Shown here: positions 1-8,538 of the stretch, piece by piece
How the letters are laid out: each line of letters starts with the position of its first letter
Numbering within the stretch: position 1 is the stretch's first letter
Source: Parvularcula dongshanensis
GTDB taxonomy: Bacteria; Pseudomonadota; Alphaproteobacteria; Caulobacterales; Parvularculaceae
DNA length: 64,000 nucleotides
Direction: 5' to 3'
NCBI RefSeq assembly: GCF_014199615.1
Contig: NZ_JACHOB010000003.1
Location: 62,001-126,000 of the forward strand
Notes under the pieces: generated by a model
Told to the model about the DNA's origin: nothing
What the model saw: only the letters and a program-made list of their open reading frames with translations
Databases searched by the model: none
Program-made: the position numbers and the translations under genes

Positions 1-117
1 ATCCAGACCCTGTTCGCCGTTGGCGGCGGCATAGCCGGCGAAGTCGATGGTCGCGGCGGACGCAAAGCCGGTCATCGCGATCGCGGCACCGGCGAGAGTG
101 GAGAGAAGTTTCTTCAT
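1..117 (-). CDS. N-terminus of an exported protein (partial)
   Basis: The reading frame starts at an ATG (complement of 115-117) and runs off the left edge of the window, leaving 39 residues. It begins MKKLLSTLAGAAIAMTGFAS, a lysine-rich start plus hydrophobic core ending in an Ala-x-Ala-like cleavage region, so a Sec signal peptide is very likely. The mature part starts ATIDFAGYA, a style seen at the start of many PEP-CTERM/VPLPA-CTERM secreted proteins, but the sorting signal would lie outside the window and the family cannot be named. It is divergent from parC. Confidence 0.6.
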   Translation of the reverse strand, partial: MKKLLSTLAGAAIAMTGFASAATIDFAGYAAANGEQGLD

Positions 118-162
118 GTTTAAAGCCCCCTGTCGATGACGTCCGAGCGGCCCCCCGCCCCG

Positions 163-178
163 TTAACGTCTGGGTAAC
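163..178. promoter_or_regulatory. Possible CtrA box
   Basis: TTAA-N7-GTAAC lies in the divergent gap between the exported-protein gene and parC, about 46 bp from the former's start. It differs at one base from the CtrA consensus TTAA-N7-TTAAC of Caulobacter-type alphaproteobacteria. One mismatch in a short motif makes chance likely enough for this to stay tentative. The rest of the 118-293 gap shows no other recognisable element apart from the parC ribosome-binding site GGAGG at 284-288. Confidence 0.25.
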
Positions 179-293
179 CTCGCTCTCGCAATCGGCGTGC
201 CAGAAGGTGACGATCCGTTAAGGACAAAATCGGAACGACGCGTTTCGTTCTCTTTCCGTTCCAGCTAGAAGGGCAGACCCGCCGGAGGACGCC

Positions 294-2576
294 ATGGCAA
301 GGAAGCCGACCAAGACAGCCCCGAAGCCGAAAGCCGCGCCGAAGCCGCGCGCGGACGAGATCTTCGACGAGCCGATCTCGGAGGCGCTGTCGCGGCGCTA
401 CCTCGCCTATGCGCTCTCGACGATCACGGCGCGGGCGCTGCCGGACGTACGCGACGGCTTGAAACCGGTGCATCGCCGCATTCTCTACGCCATGCGCAAC
501 ATGCGCCTGACCCCCAATGGCGGCTACAAGAAGTCGGCGAAGGTCGTCGGCGAGGTGATGGGCAACTTCCACCCGCACGGCGACCAAGCGATCTACGACG
601 CGATGGTGCGCCTGGTGCAGGACTTTTCCGTCCGCGTGCCGCTGATCGACGGTCAGGGGAACTTCGGCAACGTCGACGGCGACAACGCCGCCGCTATGCG
701 GTACACGGAAAGCCGCCTGACGGCGGCGGCCGAGCTTCTGCTTGCGGGCATAGACGAGGACACGGTCGACTTCCGGGAGACCTATGACGGGGAGGGGCGG
801 GAACCCGTCGTCCTGCCCGCCGCCTTCCCGAACCTGCTCGCCAACGGCGCCAACGGCATCGCGGTCGGCATGGCGACGAGCGTGCCACCCCACAACGTCG
901 CCGAGCTGATCGACGCGACGATCCACCTCATCAAGACGCCCGCCGCGAAGACCGAGACACTGCTCAAATACGTCAAGGGCCCGGACCTGCCAACGGGCGG
1001 GGTCTGCGTCGAGGGCTTCGAGGAGATGGTCGAGGCCTACGCCACCGGCCGGGGCGGCTTCCGCATCCGCGCTAAGTGGGAGGCGGAGGATTTAGGCCGA
1101 GGCCGCTATCAGATCGTCGTCACCGAGGTGCCCTACCAGGTCCAGAAGTCGAAGCTCGTCGAGCGCATCGCCGACCTCATCAATACGAAGAAGCTCCCCA
1201 TCCTTACGGACGTGCGAGACGAAAGCGCCGAGGACATCCGCCTCGTGCTGGAGCCCCGCTCGGGCAGCCTCGACCCTGCCGTCGTCATGGAGACGGTCTT
1301 CAAGCTCTGTGACCTCGAGACCCGCATCCCGCTCAACATGAACGTCCTCGACGCGTCGGGCACGCCGCGCGTCATGGGCCTGCGTGAGGTCCTGCAGAGC
1401 TTCGCGGACCACAGGAAAGAAGTTCTCGTCCGGGGCACGAACCACCGCCTCGAGAAGATCGCCCGCCGCCTCGAGGTTCTCGACGGCTTCATCATCGCCT
1501 TCTTGAACCTCGACGAGGTGATCCGGATCATCCGCTACGAGGACGAGCCCAAAGCGCAGTTGATCGCCACCTTCGATCTGACGGACGTGCAGGCCGAGGC
1601 GATCCTCAACATGCGCCTGCGCTCTTTGCGCAAGCTCGAGGAGATGGAACTCAAACGCGAGCGCAAGGAGCTCCAAGCCGAGCAGAAGGATCTCCGCGCG
1701 CTCCTGAAGTCGGACGACCTGCAGTGGACCCGCATCACCGAGCAGCTCCGCGAGACGAAGAAAGCCTTCTCGCCCACGACTCCGCTCGGCCGCAGGCGGA
1801 CGGCAATCGAAGACGCGCCCGCTGCCGAAAGCCTCGACGAGGCGGACATGATCGAACGCGAGCCCGTTACCGTCGTCATCTCGGAGAAGGGATGGGTCCG
1901 CGCGCTCAAAGGCCACGTCGAGGACGAGGCCGGCATCAAGTACAAGGATGGCGACCAGGGCCGCTTCGCCTTGCCCGCCCAGACCACCGATAAGCTCATG
2001 CTGCTCGGGACCAATGGCAAGTTCTACACGCTGAGCGTAGCGGAGCTTCCCGGGGGGCGGGGGCACGGCGAGCCGATCCGCCTGATGGTCGAACTCGGCA
2101 ATGCCGACGACCTCGCTGCCGCTTTTATCTACCGAGGCGAACGGACGATCCTGCTCGCGGCGACCTCCGGCCACGGCCTCCTCGTGAAGGAGGAGGATGC
2201 GGTGGCCAACACCCGCAAGGGCAAGCAGGTCCTGAACGTCGCCGACGGTGCGGAGGCGGCAGTCTGTCGCCTTCTCGACACGGCGCCAGGCAAGGGTGAC
2301 TTCGTGGCGGCGCTCGCCTCGAACAGGAAGCTCTTGATCTTCGACGCGCAGGACCTGCCCCTGATGACCCGCGGCAAGGGGGTCGCGTTGCAGAAGGTGG
2401 CGCCCGGCACGCTGGCCGACGCCAAGGTGTTCTCGGCGAAGGACGGCTTCACCTGGCAGGACCGCGCCGGGCGGACTCAGTCGGAGGCGCAGTGGAAGTC
2501 CTGGGTCGGTAAGCGCAGCCAGGTCGGCAAGCTGGTGCCGAAGGGCTTCCCGCGCTCGGGGCGCTTCGGCGGCTAG
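294..2576 (+). CDS. parC: DNA topoisomerase IV subunit A
   Basis: A 760-residue ParC/GyrA-family subunit, which cuts and passes DNA to unlink daughter chromosomes, acting as a heterotetramer with ParE (encoded at 26636-28636). A Lys/Pro/Ala-rich tail of about 20 residues precedes the winged-helix core. The catalytic tyrosine is Tyr137 in the AAMRYTE motif, and the QRDR loop HPHGD is at 93-97. The C-terminal third is a short beta-pinwheel-like region ending in a basic stretch, and the length and the lack of a GyrA box favour ParC over GyrA. The start is supported by GGAGG at 284-288. The residue after HPHGD is Gln98, where E. coli ParC has Ser80. The stop TAG shares the CTAG palindrome with the stop of the convergent DUF2726 gene. 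Confidence 0.95.
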   Translation: MARKPTKTAPKPKAAPKPRADEIFDEPISEALSRRYLAYALSTITARALPDVRDGLKPVHRRILYAMRNMRLTPNGGYKKSAKVVGEVMGNFHPHGDQAIYDAMVRLVQDFSVRVPLIDGQGNFGNVDGDNAAAMRYTESRLTAAAELLLAGIDEDTVDFRETYDGEGREPVVLPAAFPNLLANGANGIAVGMATSVPPHNVAELIDATIHLIKTPAAKTETLLKYVKGPDLPTGGVCVEGFEEMVEAYATGRGGFRIRAKWEAEDLGRGRYQIVVTEVPYQVQKSKLVERIADLINTKKLPILTDVRDESAEDIRLVLEPRSGSLDPAVVMETVFKLCDLETRIPLNMNVLDASGTPRVMGLREVLQSFADHRKEVLVRGTNHRLEKIARRLEVLDGFIIAFLNLDEVIRIIRYEDEPKAQLIATFDLTDVQAEAILNMRLRSLRKLEEMELKRERKELQAEQKDLRALLKSDDLQWTRITEQLRETKKAFSPTTPLGRRRTAIEDAPAAESLDEADMIEREPVTVVISEKGWVRALKGHVEDEAGIKYKDGDQGRFALPAQTTDKLMLLGTNGKFYTLSVAELPGGRGHGEPIRLMVELGNADDLAAAFIYRGERTILLAATSGHGLLVKEEDAVANTRKGKQVLNVADGAEAAVCRLLDTAPGKGDFVAALASNRKLLIFDAQDLPLMTRGKGVALQKVAPGTLADAKVFSAKDGFTWQDRAGRTQSEAQWKSWVGKRSQVGKLVPKGFPRSGRFGG

Positions 2577-3067
2577 TCCGAAAGGGCAGCCTCGATCGCG
2601 GCGATCGCCTCCGTCCGGTCGTCTTCGGGAAAGAGTTCGACGAGGGCGATGTTCGCCCTCGCGAGCGCGGCGCGCTTCACCGCGTCGCGTGCCTTCGCGT
2701 CCCCCTGGTAGTGGCCTTCCCCCTGATACTCGATCGCGACGAGCGGGAGGCCGGCGGCGTCGATGACGAGGAAGTCCGCCCGCTTCGCGTTGACCGCGCG
2801 AAAGGCCGCCGGCTCCTTCGTCCGCATCATCTCGCCGTAAGGGACCTGGGCGAGCACGCGGTAGGGCTTCCCGCGCGCCCACTCTTCGAACCAGACGAGG
2901 CGCGTCATCTCGGAACGGTTCAGCACCGGTCGTGCTTCGAAGCCCGCGCGCTTTACCGCGCGGAGGTGCTGGCGCGGATCGGACGGGTCCGTGCCGAGCC
3001 GCAGGAAGGCAAGCAGGCCAAGAAGGACGAGTAGGCCGGTGACAGCCCAAAGAAGGGTCGAGTTCAT
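2573..3067 (-). CDS. DUF2726 membrane-anchored protein
   Basis: A 164-residue protein with one N-terminal transmembrane helix (LLWAVTGLLVLLGLLAFL) followed by a soluble DUF2726 domain. The domain is recognised by the opening LNRSEMTRL and by the restriction-endonuclease-like core ADFLVID...VAIEYQGEGHYQG...D..K, with Asp/Glu residues placed as in nuclease-fold proteins. DUF2726 is structurally close to PD-(D/E)XK/VSR nucleases, but no function is established for it. I use the ATG at 3067; a TTG three codons upstream is also possible. Its last four bases overlap the parC stop on the other strand. Confidence 0.7.
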   Translation of the reverse strand: MNSTLLWAVTGLLVLLGLLAFLRLGTDPSDPRQHLRAVKRAGFEARPVLNRSEMTRLVWFEEWARGKPYRVLAQVPYGEMMRTKEPAAFRAVNAKRADFLVIDAAGLPLVAIEYQGEGHYQGDAKARDAVKRAALARANIALVELFPEDDRTEAIAAIEAALSD

Positions 3068-3143
3068 GGGGTTCAACGACGCTTTGGAACCGCGGACCTT
3101 GCCGGCTTGTTAGCTTGGCGTCCAGCAGAGCAGGGGATGTCGA

Positions 3144-3650
3144 ATGCGGGTGGTGCGCCTGGGACTCGTCGCGTCGTTAGGTTTGATGGGGGCTTGCGCC
3201 CAGGGCGCGCGGCTGCCGCCGCCCGAGAGGACCTATCCCGCGCCGGAACCGGCGCAGGACTGGGAGAACTGGGGAGACGATCGGACGGACGTACCGCCGG
3301 GCGGCGCGATCCGTCGGGATCAGGTGGTAGGGACCATCCTCGAAGGCGAAGCGTTGCGCGGGGAGGTCGCGGGCGTCACGCTGAACGGCTGCTACCCGAG
3401 CGGCGAGCGTTTCTCGGAGCGGCTGGCCACGAACGGCAACTTCTACAACGTGGCCGAGGCCGACGAGCTTCTCGGCCAGTGGTCGGTCGTGAATGATCGG
3501 CTCTGCTTCCGCTACCCGGAACGCGCGCAGGCCGGAGAGCCGGACGCCTGCTTTTCCGTCAGCCAGGGGGCCGGGGGCTTGCACTTCTACGCGCCCGATC
3601 TTTCCGCCTACGTTGCCTCGACTAGATGCCCGATGCGCCTCGGAGAATGA
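3144..3650 (+). CDS. Putative lipoprotein, unknown function
   Basis: A 168-residue protein with a short lipoprotein signal peptide: MRVVRLGLVASLGLMGAC gives a lipobox ending at Cys18, so attachment to a membrane is expected. The C-terminal 110 residues are a compact domain with motifs WSVVNDRLCFRYP and CFSVS and about four cysteines, which resembles the many small periplasmic domains in alphaproteobacteria that read 'W...C..Y'. I cannot name the family. Its TGA overlaps a possible ATG (ATGA at 3647-3650) of the downstream MipA-family gene, so the two are probably co-transcribed. Confidence 0.7.
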   Translation: MRVVRLGLVASLGLMGACAQGARLPPPERTYPAPEPAQDWENWGDDRTDVPPGGAIRRDQVVGTILEGEALRGEVAGVTLNGCYPSGERFSERLATNGNFYNVAEADELLGQWSVVNDRLCFRYPERAQAGEPDACFSVSQGAGGLHFYAPDLSAYVASTRCPMRLGE

Positions 3651-3655
3651 TCAGC

Positions 3656-4504
3656 ATGAGACCTTTCCTCCCCACGTTTCTTCTGACCGTTCTCGGTGCG
3701 CTCCCCGCCGCCGCGCAGCCGGGACTGCTTCAGGACCTGGACGATACGGTGACAGACATCTTCGGCGAGGCGGCCTTCGTCGCCGGCGCGGGTGTCGGCA
3801 TCACCACCTTGCCTTACCGAGACATCGAGGACGGCACCGAGATCTTCCCGATCCCGCTGATCTCCTATCAATCCGAGCGCTTCGAGTTCGTCGGCAAGAC
3901 GCTCGAGGCCGAGCTCTACGAGACGAGCGGCCTGGCCTTCAGCGCCGTCGCCGACTGGCGCTTCCAGGGCTACAAGGCGAAGAACAGCCCCTATCTGACC
4001 GGCATGGACGACCGGAAGGGGACGCTGGAAGTCGGCGGTCGGATCAAGACCGACGCGCTCGGCGCGCAGTTCTCTCTGACGGGGCTTGTCGACGCGCTTT
4101 CTCGCCATGGCGGCTACGAGCTCTCCGCTCAGGCGAGCTACGAGTTGTCGAGCTGGCGCCCGCTCTCACTGCGTCCGGTCGGCGGCGTCCGTTACCAGTC
4201 GAGCAATCTGTCGGATTACTACTTCGGCGTCGATCCGGAGGAAGCGTTGATCGCGAACTGCGTTCAGGAACCTTGCCCCTTCCGGCCCGCCTACGAGACG
4301 GGCGACGCCTTCGTGCCGTTCGCCGGGGTCGTCGCGAGGCAAGCGCTCTCTTACAAGATCGCGCTCTTCGCTCAGGCCGACTACTCCTTCCTGCCGGACA
4401 GCCAGACCAATAGCCCCATCGTCGAGGACGACGGCCGGTTCAGCCTCTTCGTCGGCGCGGTCTACATCTTCGGCGACGCGGCCAAGCGGATCATGGACGA
4501 GTAG
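3656..4504 (+). CDS. MipA/OmpV family outer-membrane protein
   Basis: An outer-membrane beta-barrel of 282 residues with a cleavable signal peptide (hydrophobic run to AAAQPG). It carries the MipA/OmpV signature order: GVGITTLPYRDIEDG near the mature N-terminus, IPLISYQSERF, then alternating barrel strands and a final strand ending in VGAVYIFG. Members in other bacteria scaffold murein enzymes or act as OmpV-type porins; the role here is not shown. I place the start at ATG 3656, nine bases after GGAGA (3642-3646), instead of ATG 3647, which would leave no spacing. The last 43 bases overlap the convergent glycosylase-like gene. Confidence 0.8.
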   Translation: MRPFLPTFLLTVLGALPAAAQPGLLQDLDDTVTDIFGEAAFVAGAGVGITTLPYRDIEDGTEIFPIPLISYQSERFEFVGKTLEAELYETSGLAFSAVADWRFQGYKAKNSPYLTGMDDRKGTLEVGGRIKTDALGAQFSLTGLVDALSRHGGYELSAQASYELSSWRPLSLRPVGGVRYQSSNLSDYYFGVDPEEALIANCVQEPCPFRPAYETGDAFVPFAGVVARQALSYKIALFAQADYSFLPDSQTNSPIVEDDGRFSLFVGAVYIFGDAAKRIMDE

Positions 4505-5079
4505 GCTTCGGCCCAGATCTCAGGGATCGCGGCCCAGCGGTCCGGAAAGGCGGCGCGGACATTGGCCGAGAAGTGCGCCGTCTCGTAGGTCGGCACAGCC
4601 GCCCCGCCGGACGCTGTCCAGACGGTCTGCGCCACTCTGCCGACTAGAACGGCAGTTCGTAGCTTTGGAAGAAGAGCAAGAAGGTCGCGCAGGGCTTCCG
4701 CGCCCGCCCGCCTCTCCTCCGCGGTGACCTTCGCCGTGCCGTTCCACCAAGGCACGGCGTTCCAGATCAGGCTCTCCCCGCGCGGAACCCTCGCCTCAGC
4801 GAGGAACCGCCCGAGCGTGTGAGCACCCCTTGCCGGGTTGTCCCGCCCGACGAACCCGGTCTCGGCGGCGAGTCGGCTCGGCTTCTCGAGGAGGAACAGG
4901 ATGCGGGCTCCTGTTCCGCCGTCGAACGGATCGGCGTCGGGGACGAGCGTTCCTGGTCGTCTAGCCCGAAGCTTCTCGGCAAAGGCGGCGAGGGGCGCGG
5001 CATGCCCACGCCTCAGCGCGGCTTGCCGTTCGGCGCGCACTGCCGCATCTGACAGGTCCGAACGGACGAAAGACGACAT
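4462..5079 (-). CDS. Uracil-DNA-glycosylase-like protein
   Basis: A 205-residue protein of the uracil-DNA glycosylase superfamily. The features seen are [19 protein letters not shown] (first active-site strand and loop), [17 protein letters not shown] (second strand) and, near the C-terminus, [10 protein letters not shown] where typical UDGs have a HPSP-type motif. The superfamily excises uracil and other deaminated bases. Substrate and activity are unproven here, and the distal His motif is only loosely kept. The start used (ATG, complement of 5077-5079) lies on the same CATG palindrome as the metG start on the other strand; an in-frame GTG some codons downstream is an alternative. The 3' end overlaps the MipA-family gene by 43 bases. 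Confidence 0.7.
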   Translation of the reverse strand: MSSFVRSDLSDAAVRAERQAALRRGHAAPLAAFAEKLRARRPGTLVPDADPFDGGTGARILFLLEKPSRLAAETGFVGRDNPARGAHTLGRFLAEARVPRGESLIWNAVPWWNGTAKVTAEERRAGAEALRDLLALLPKLRTAVLVGRVAQTVWTASGGAAVPTYETAHFSANVRAAFPDRWAAIPEIWAEAYSSMIRLAASPKM

Positions 5080-6760
5080 GGCCCGCATCCTCATCACCTC
5101 GGCGCTGCCCTACATCAACGGAATCAAGCACCTCGGCAACCTCGTGGGCTCGATGCTGCCGGCGGACGTCTACGCCCGCTTCATGCGGGCGCGGGGGCAC
5201 GAGGTCGCCTTCGTCTGCGCGACCGACGAGCATGGCACCCCGGCGGAGCTCGCCGCCGCCGCCGCGGGGCAGGAGATCGCGGCCTACTGCGCCGAGCAGC
5301 ACGAGGTCCAGAAGGCCGCCTGCGAAGGTTTCGGCCTGAGCTTCGACGTCTTCGGCCGATCCTCTTCGCCGGCCAACCGGGAGCTGACGCAGCACTTCGC
5401 GCAGAGGCTGGAAGAGAACGGCTACATCGAGGCGCGCGAGGAGAGCCAGGTCTACAGCCCCGCCGACGGCCGCTTTCTGCCCGATCGCTACGTCGAGGGG
5501 ACCTGCCCCAACTGCGGCTTCGAGCGGGCGCGGGGAGACCAGTGCGACAACTGTGGGAAGCTCCTCGATCCCACGGACCTCATCGATCCGTACTCGGCGA
5601 TCTCGGGCAGCAGAGACGTCGAGCTTCGCGAGACGAGGCACCTCTACCTCCTTCAGTCGAAGCTGGAGCCGGAGGTGCGTGCCTGGGTCGACGCGCACCC
5701 GCACTGGCCGCAGCTGACGCGCTCCATCGCCTACAAGTGGCTGGATGAGGGCCTCCGCGACCGCTCGATCACCCGCGACCTCGACTGGGGTATCCCGGTC
5801 CCGCGCGAGGGGTTCGAGGGCAAGGTCTTCTACGTCTGGTTCGACGCGCCGATCGAGTACATCGCCGCGACGAAAGAGATGGACTCCGACGGCTGGGAAG
5901 CCTGGTGGCGGACCGATCAGGGGGCGGACGACGTCTCTTACGTTCAGTTCATGGGTAAGGACAACGTCGCCTTCCACACCGTCAGCTTCCCCTGCACGCT
6001 GCTCGGCTCGAAGGAGCCGTGGAAGACGGTCGACACGCTCAAGAGCCTCAACTGGCTCACCTGGTACGGGGGCAAGTTCTCGACCAGTCAGGGGCGCGGC
6101 ATCTTCATGGACCAGGCGCTCGAGATCATGCCGGCCGATACCTGGCGCTGGTACCTGATGGCGAACGCGCCTGAGTCCGACGATACGGCCTTCACGCTCG
6201 AAGCCTTTACGGGCGCGGTGAACAAGGACCTCGCCGACGTGCTTGGCAACCTCGTCAACCGCGTGACGCGCTTCGCTTCGTCCCGCTTCGACGGCGTGGT
6301 GCCCGAAGGCGGCGCGCCTGGCGAGGCGGAAGAAGCTTTGTTCGTGGAGCTCGACCGCCGCATCCCCGCCTACACCGAGCAGCTCGAGCGGATGGAGTTC
6401 CGCAAGGCCTTCGCCGAGCTTCGCGCGATCTGGGCGGCGGGCAACGAGTACCTGCAGGCGGCGGCCCCCTGGACCAGCTTCAAGACGGACAAGGACCGAG
6501 CCGCGGCATCGGTCAGGACGGGGCTCAACCTGGTCCGCCTCCTCGCCGAGCTCTCCGCGCCGGTGATCCCGTTCACGGCGCACAAGATGCTCGCCGTCTT
6601 CGGGATCGAGGACGCGCCTTCCTGGCCGCAAGGCGAGGCGAGGGCGCTCCTCGACCGGCTGCCGCACGGCGCCGCGTTCACCGCGCCGGACGTCTTGTTC
6701 CGCAAGGTGGAAGACGAGCAGTTGGCCGAGTGGGCGGAACGCTTCGGCGCGCCGCGCTGA
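5078..6760 (+). CDS. metG: Methionyl-tRNA synthetase (class I, KFSTS type)
   Basis: A 560-residue class Ia aminoacyl-tRNA synthetase that charges tRNA-Met in the cytoplasm. The HIGH-type signature is HLGN (18-21) and the KMSKS-type loop is KFSTS (333-337, followed by QGRGIF). A zinc knuckle carries Cys143/Cys146 and Cys156/Cys159. The C-terminal alpha-helical anticodon-binding domain ([15 protein letters not shown] onward) is present, but the extra EMAP-II-like dimerisation domain found in E. coli is absent. The KFSTS loop with RGIF is closer to the archaeal/eukaryotic-like MetRS form than to the E. coli form. I start at ATG 5078, because the start [15 protein letters not shown] matches the family; longer in-frame extensions upstream lie over the opposite gene and look non-coding. 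Confidence 0.95.
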   Translation: MARILITSALPYINGIKHLGNLVGSMLPADVYARFMRARGHEVAFVCATDEHGTPAELAAAAAGQEIAAYCAEQHEVQKAACEGFGLSFDVFGRSSSPANRELTQHFAQRLEENGYIEAREESQVYSPADGRFLPDRYVEGTCPNCGFERARGDQCDNCGKLLDPTDLIDPYSAISGSRDVELRETRHLYLLQSKLEPEVRAWVDAHPHWPQLTRSIAYKWLDEGLRDRSITRDLDWGIPVPREGFEGKVFYVWFDAPIEYIAATKEMDSDGWEAWWRTDQGADDVSYVQFMGKDNVAFHTVSFPCTLLGSKEPWKTVDTLKSLNWLTWYGGKFSTSQGRGIFMDQALEIMPADTWRWYLMANAPESDDTAFTLEAFTGAVNKDLADVLGNLVNRVTRFASSRFDGVVPEGGAPGEAEEALFVELDRRIPAYTEQLERMEFRKAFAELRAIWAAGNEYLQAAAPWTSFKTDKDRAAASVRTGLNLVRLLAELSAPVIPFTAHKMLAVFGIEDAPSWPQGEARALLDRLPHGAAFTAPDVLFRKVEDEQLAEWAERFGAPR

Positions 6761-6820
6761 CAAATCGCGGCATTCTGCGCTAAGTCCCCGGCAAAGCGAG
6801 AAGACGAAAAGGAAGCGCCC

Positions 6821-8518
6821 ATGATCGACGAGACCCCGACCGCGCGCGAGAGCATGCAGTTCGACGTGGTGATCGTCGGCGCCGGGCCCGCCGGCCTCTG
6901 CGCGGCGATCCGCCTCAAGCAACTCGAAGCCGAGACCGGCCGCGAGGTCTCGGTCGTCGTCGTCGAGAAGGGCTCCGAGGTCGGCGCGCACATCTTGTCG
7001 GGCGCGGTCCTCGACCCCCGCGCCCTCGACGAGCTGATGCCGGAGTGGCGCGAGGATGCGAGCTGCCCGATCGACACGCCCGTCACGGCCGAGCGCTTCT
7101 TGTACCTCGGTGCGGCGGGCAGCCTGCCGCTGCCGAACTTCGCTCTGCCGAAGATGGTCAAGAACGAGGGCTGCTACGCCGTCTCGATGGCGAACGTCTG
7201 CCGTTGGCTGGCTGAGAAGGCTGAAGGCATGGGCGTCGAGATCTACCCGATGATGGCGGCCTCCCGCGTGCTCCGTGCCGAGGACGGAAGGGTGCGCGGC
7301 GTCATCGTCGGCGAGGCGGGCATCGGCAAGGACGGCGAGCCGAAGGACGCCTACGAGCCCGGCATGGAGCTCCTCGGCACCTACACCCTCTTGGCCGAGG
7401 GCGTGCGGGGCTCGCTCTCCAAGCAGCTGATCGAGGAGTTCGCGCTCGCCGAGCACGCCGAGCCGCAGAAGTACGGCCTCGGGGTCAAGGAGCTCTGGAA
7501 GGTGCCGGACGCGAACTTCCGCAAGGGGCTTGTCCAGCATACCTTCGGCTGGCCGCTCAAGAACGACACGGGCGGCGGCTCGTGGATGTACCACTTCGGC
7601 GACAACTACGTCTCGATCGGCCTCGTCACGCACCTCAACTACAAGAACCCCTACCTTTCGCCGTTCCAGGAGTTCCAGCGCTTCAAGACGCACCCTGACA
7701 TTCGCGGCTTCCTAGAGGGCGGCGAGCGCGTCGCTTACGGCGCAAGGGCAATCACCGAGGGCGGGTTCCAGTCCGTACCGAAGCTGAGCTTCCCCGGCGG
7801 CGCGCTGATCGGGTGCGCTGCGGGCTTCGTCAACGTGCCCCGCATCAAGGGCAACCACAACGCGATGAAGACCGGCATGATGGCGGCCGAAGCCGCCTTC
7901 GAGGCGCTCGGCGAGGCGGAGACGCCCGCCCTGCTCGACGGCTACCAGGCCCGCTACGATGCGTCCTGGGTGCGCGAGGAACTCTACAAGGTCCGCAACG
8001 CGAAGCCGCTCTGGTCGCGGCACGGCACCATCCTCGGCGCAATCGCCATGACGGGGGCGGAGCTCTGGCTATCCAAGCTGCCCGGCGGCTTCTCGCCCTT
8101 CGGCACGCTGCCGCACGGCAAGACGGATGCGGAGGCGACCGAGCCCGCCTCGAAGCACAAGCCGATCGACTATCCGAAGCCCGACGGCGTCCTGACCTTC
8201 GACCGGCTGACGAGCGTGGCCTACTCCTTCACGAACCACGAGGAGGACCAGCCCTCCCACCTCAAGCTTCGTGACGAGGACGTGCCGTACACGACCGAAC
8301 TGCCCGTCTACGCGGGACCGTCGCAGCGCTACTGCCCCGCGGGCGTCTATGAGTTCGTCGAAGCCGGACCGAAAGCGAACCACGGCACCGGCCAGCAGTT
8401 CCGGATCAACGCCCAGAACTGCGTCCACTGCAAGACTTGCGACATCAAGGACCCGGCCCAGAACATCGTCTGGACCGTGCCTGAGGGCGGCGGAGGGCCG
8501 AACTACCCGAACATGTAG
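6821..8518 (+). CDS. Electron transfer flavoprotein:ubiquinone oxidoreductase
   Basis: A 565-residue ETF-QO, an inner-membrane-associated flavoprotein that moves electrons from ETF (fed by acyl-CoA and amino-acid dehydrogenases) to ubiquinone. The N-terminal FAD-binding motif is GAGPAGLCAA after VVIVG. The middle contains the ETF-QO signature GGGSWMYHFG and IKGNHNAMKTGM. The C-terminal ferredoxin-like 4Fe-4S site is NCVHCKTCDIKDP plus an upstream YCPAG cysteine. Length is normal for the family. A purine-rich AAGGAAG precedes the ATG. The gene is convergent with the xylanase gene 20 bp away. Confidence 0.95.
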   Translation: MIDETPTARESMQFDVVIVGAGPAGLCAAIRLKQLEAETGREVSVVVVEKGSEVGAHILSGAVLDPRALDELMPEWREDASCPIDTPVTAERFLYLGAAGSLPLPNFALPKMVKNEGCYAVSMANVCRWLAEKAEGMGVEIYPMMAASRVLRAEDGRVRGVIVGEAGIGKDGEPKDAYEPGMELLGTYTLLAEGVRGSLSKQLIEEFALAEHAEPQKYGLGVKELWKVPDANFRKGLVQHTFGWPLKNDTGGGSWMYHFGDNYVSIGLVTHLNYKNPYLSPFQEFQRFKTHPDIRGFLEGGERVAYGARAITEGGFQSVPKLSFPGGALIGCAAGFVNVPRIKGNHNAMKTGMMAAEAAFEALGEAETPALLDGYQARYDASWVREELYKVRNAKPLWSRHGTILGAIAMTGAELWLSKLPGGFSPFGTLPHGKTDAEATEPASKHKPIDYPKPDGVLTFDRLTSVAYSFTNHEEDQPSHLKLRDEDVPYTTELPVYAGPSQRYCPAGVYEFVEAGPKANHGTGQQFRINAQNCVHCKTCDIKDPAQNIVWTVPEGGGGPNYPNM

Positions 8519-8538
8519 GCTCGGCCGTTCAGCCTCGG

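Noticed and set aside
2573-2576. Shared CTAG stop of parC and the DUF2726 gene as a special signal
   Set aside because: A palindromic stop overlap between convergent genes is a common product of compact genomes.
4961-7693. 910-residue open frame on the minus strand across metG and ETF-QO
   Set aside because: It is antisense to two clear enzymes, low in complexity (Arg/Ala/Val/Asp-rich) and without motifs; long antisense frames are expected in GC-rich codon usage.
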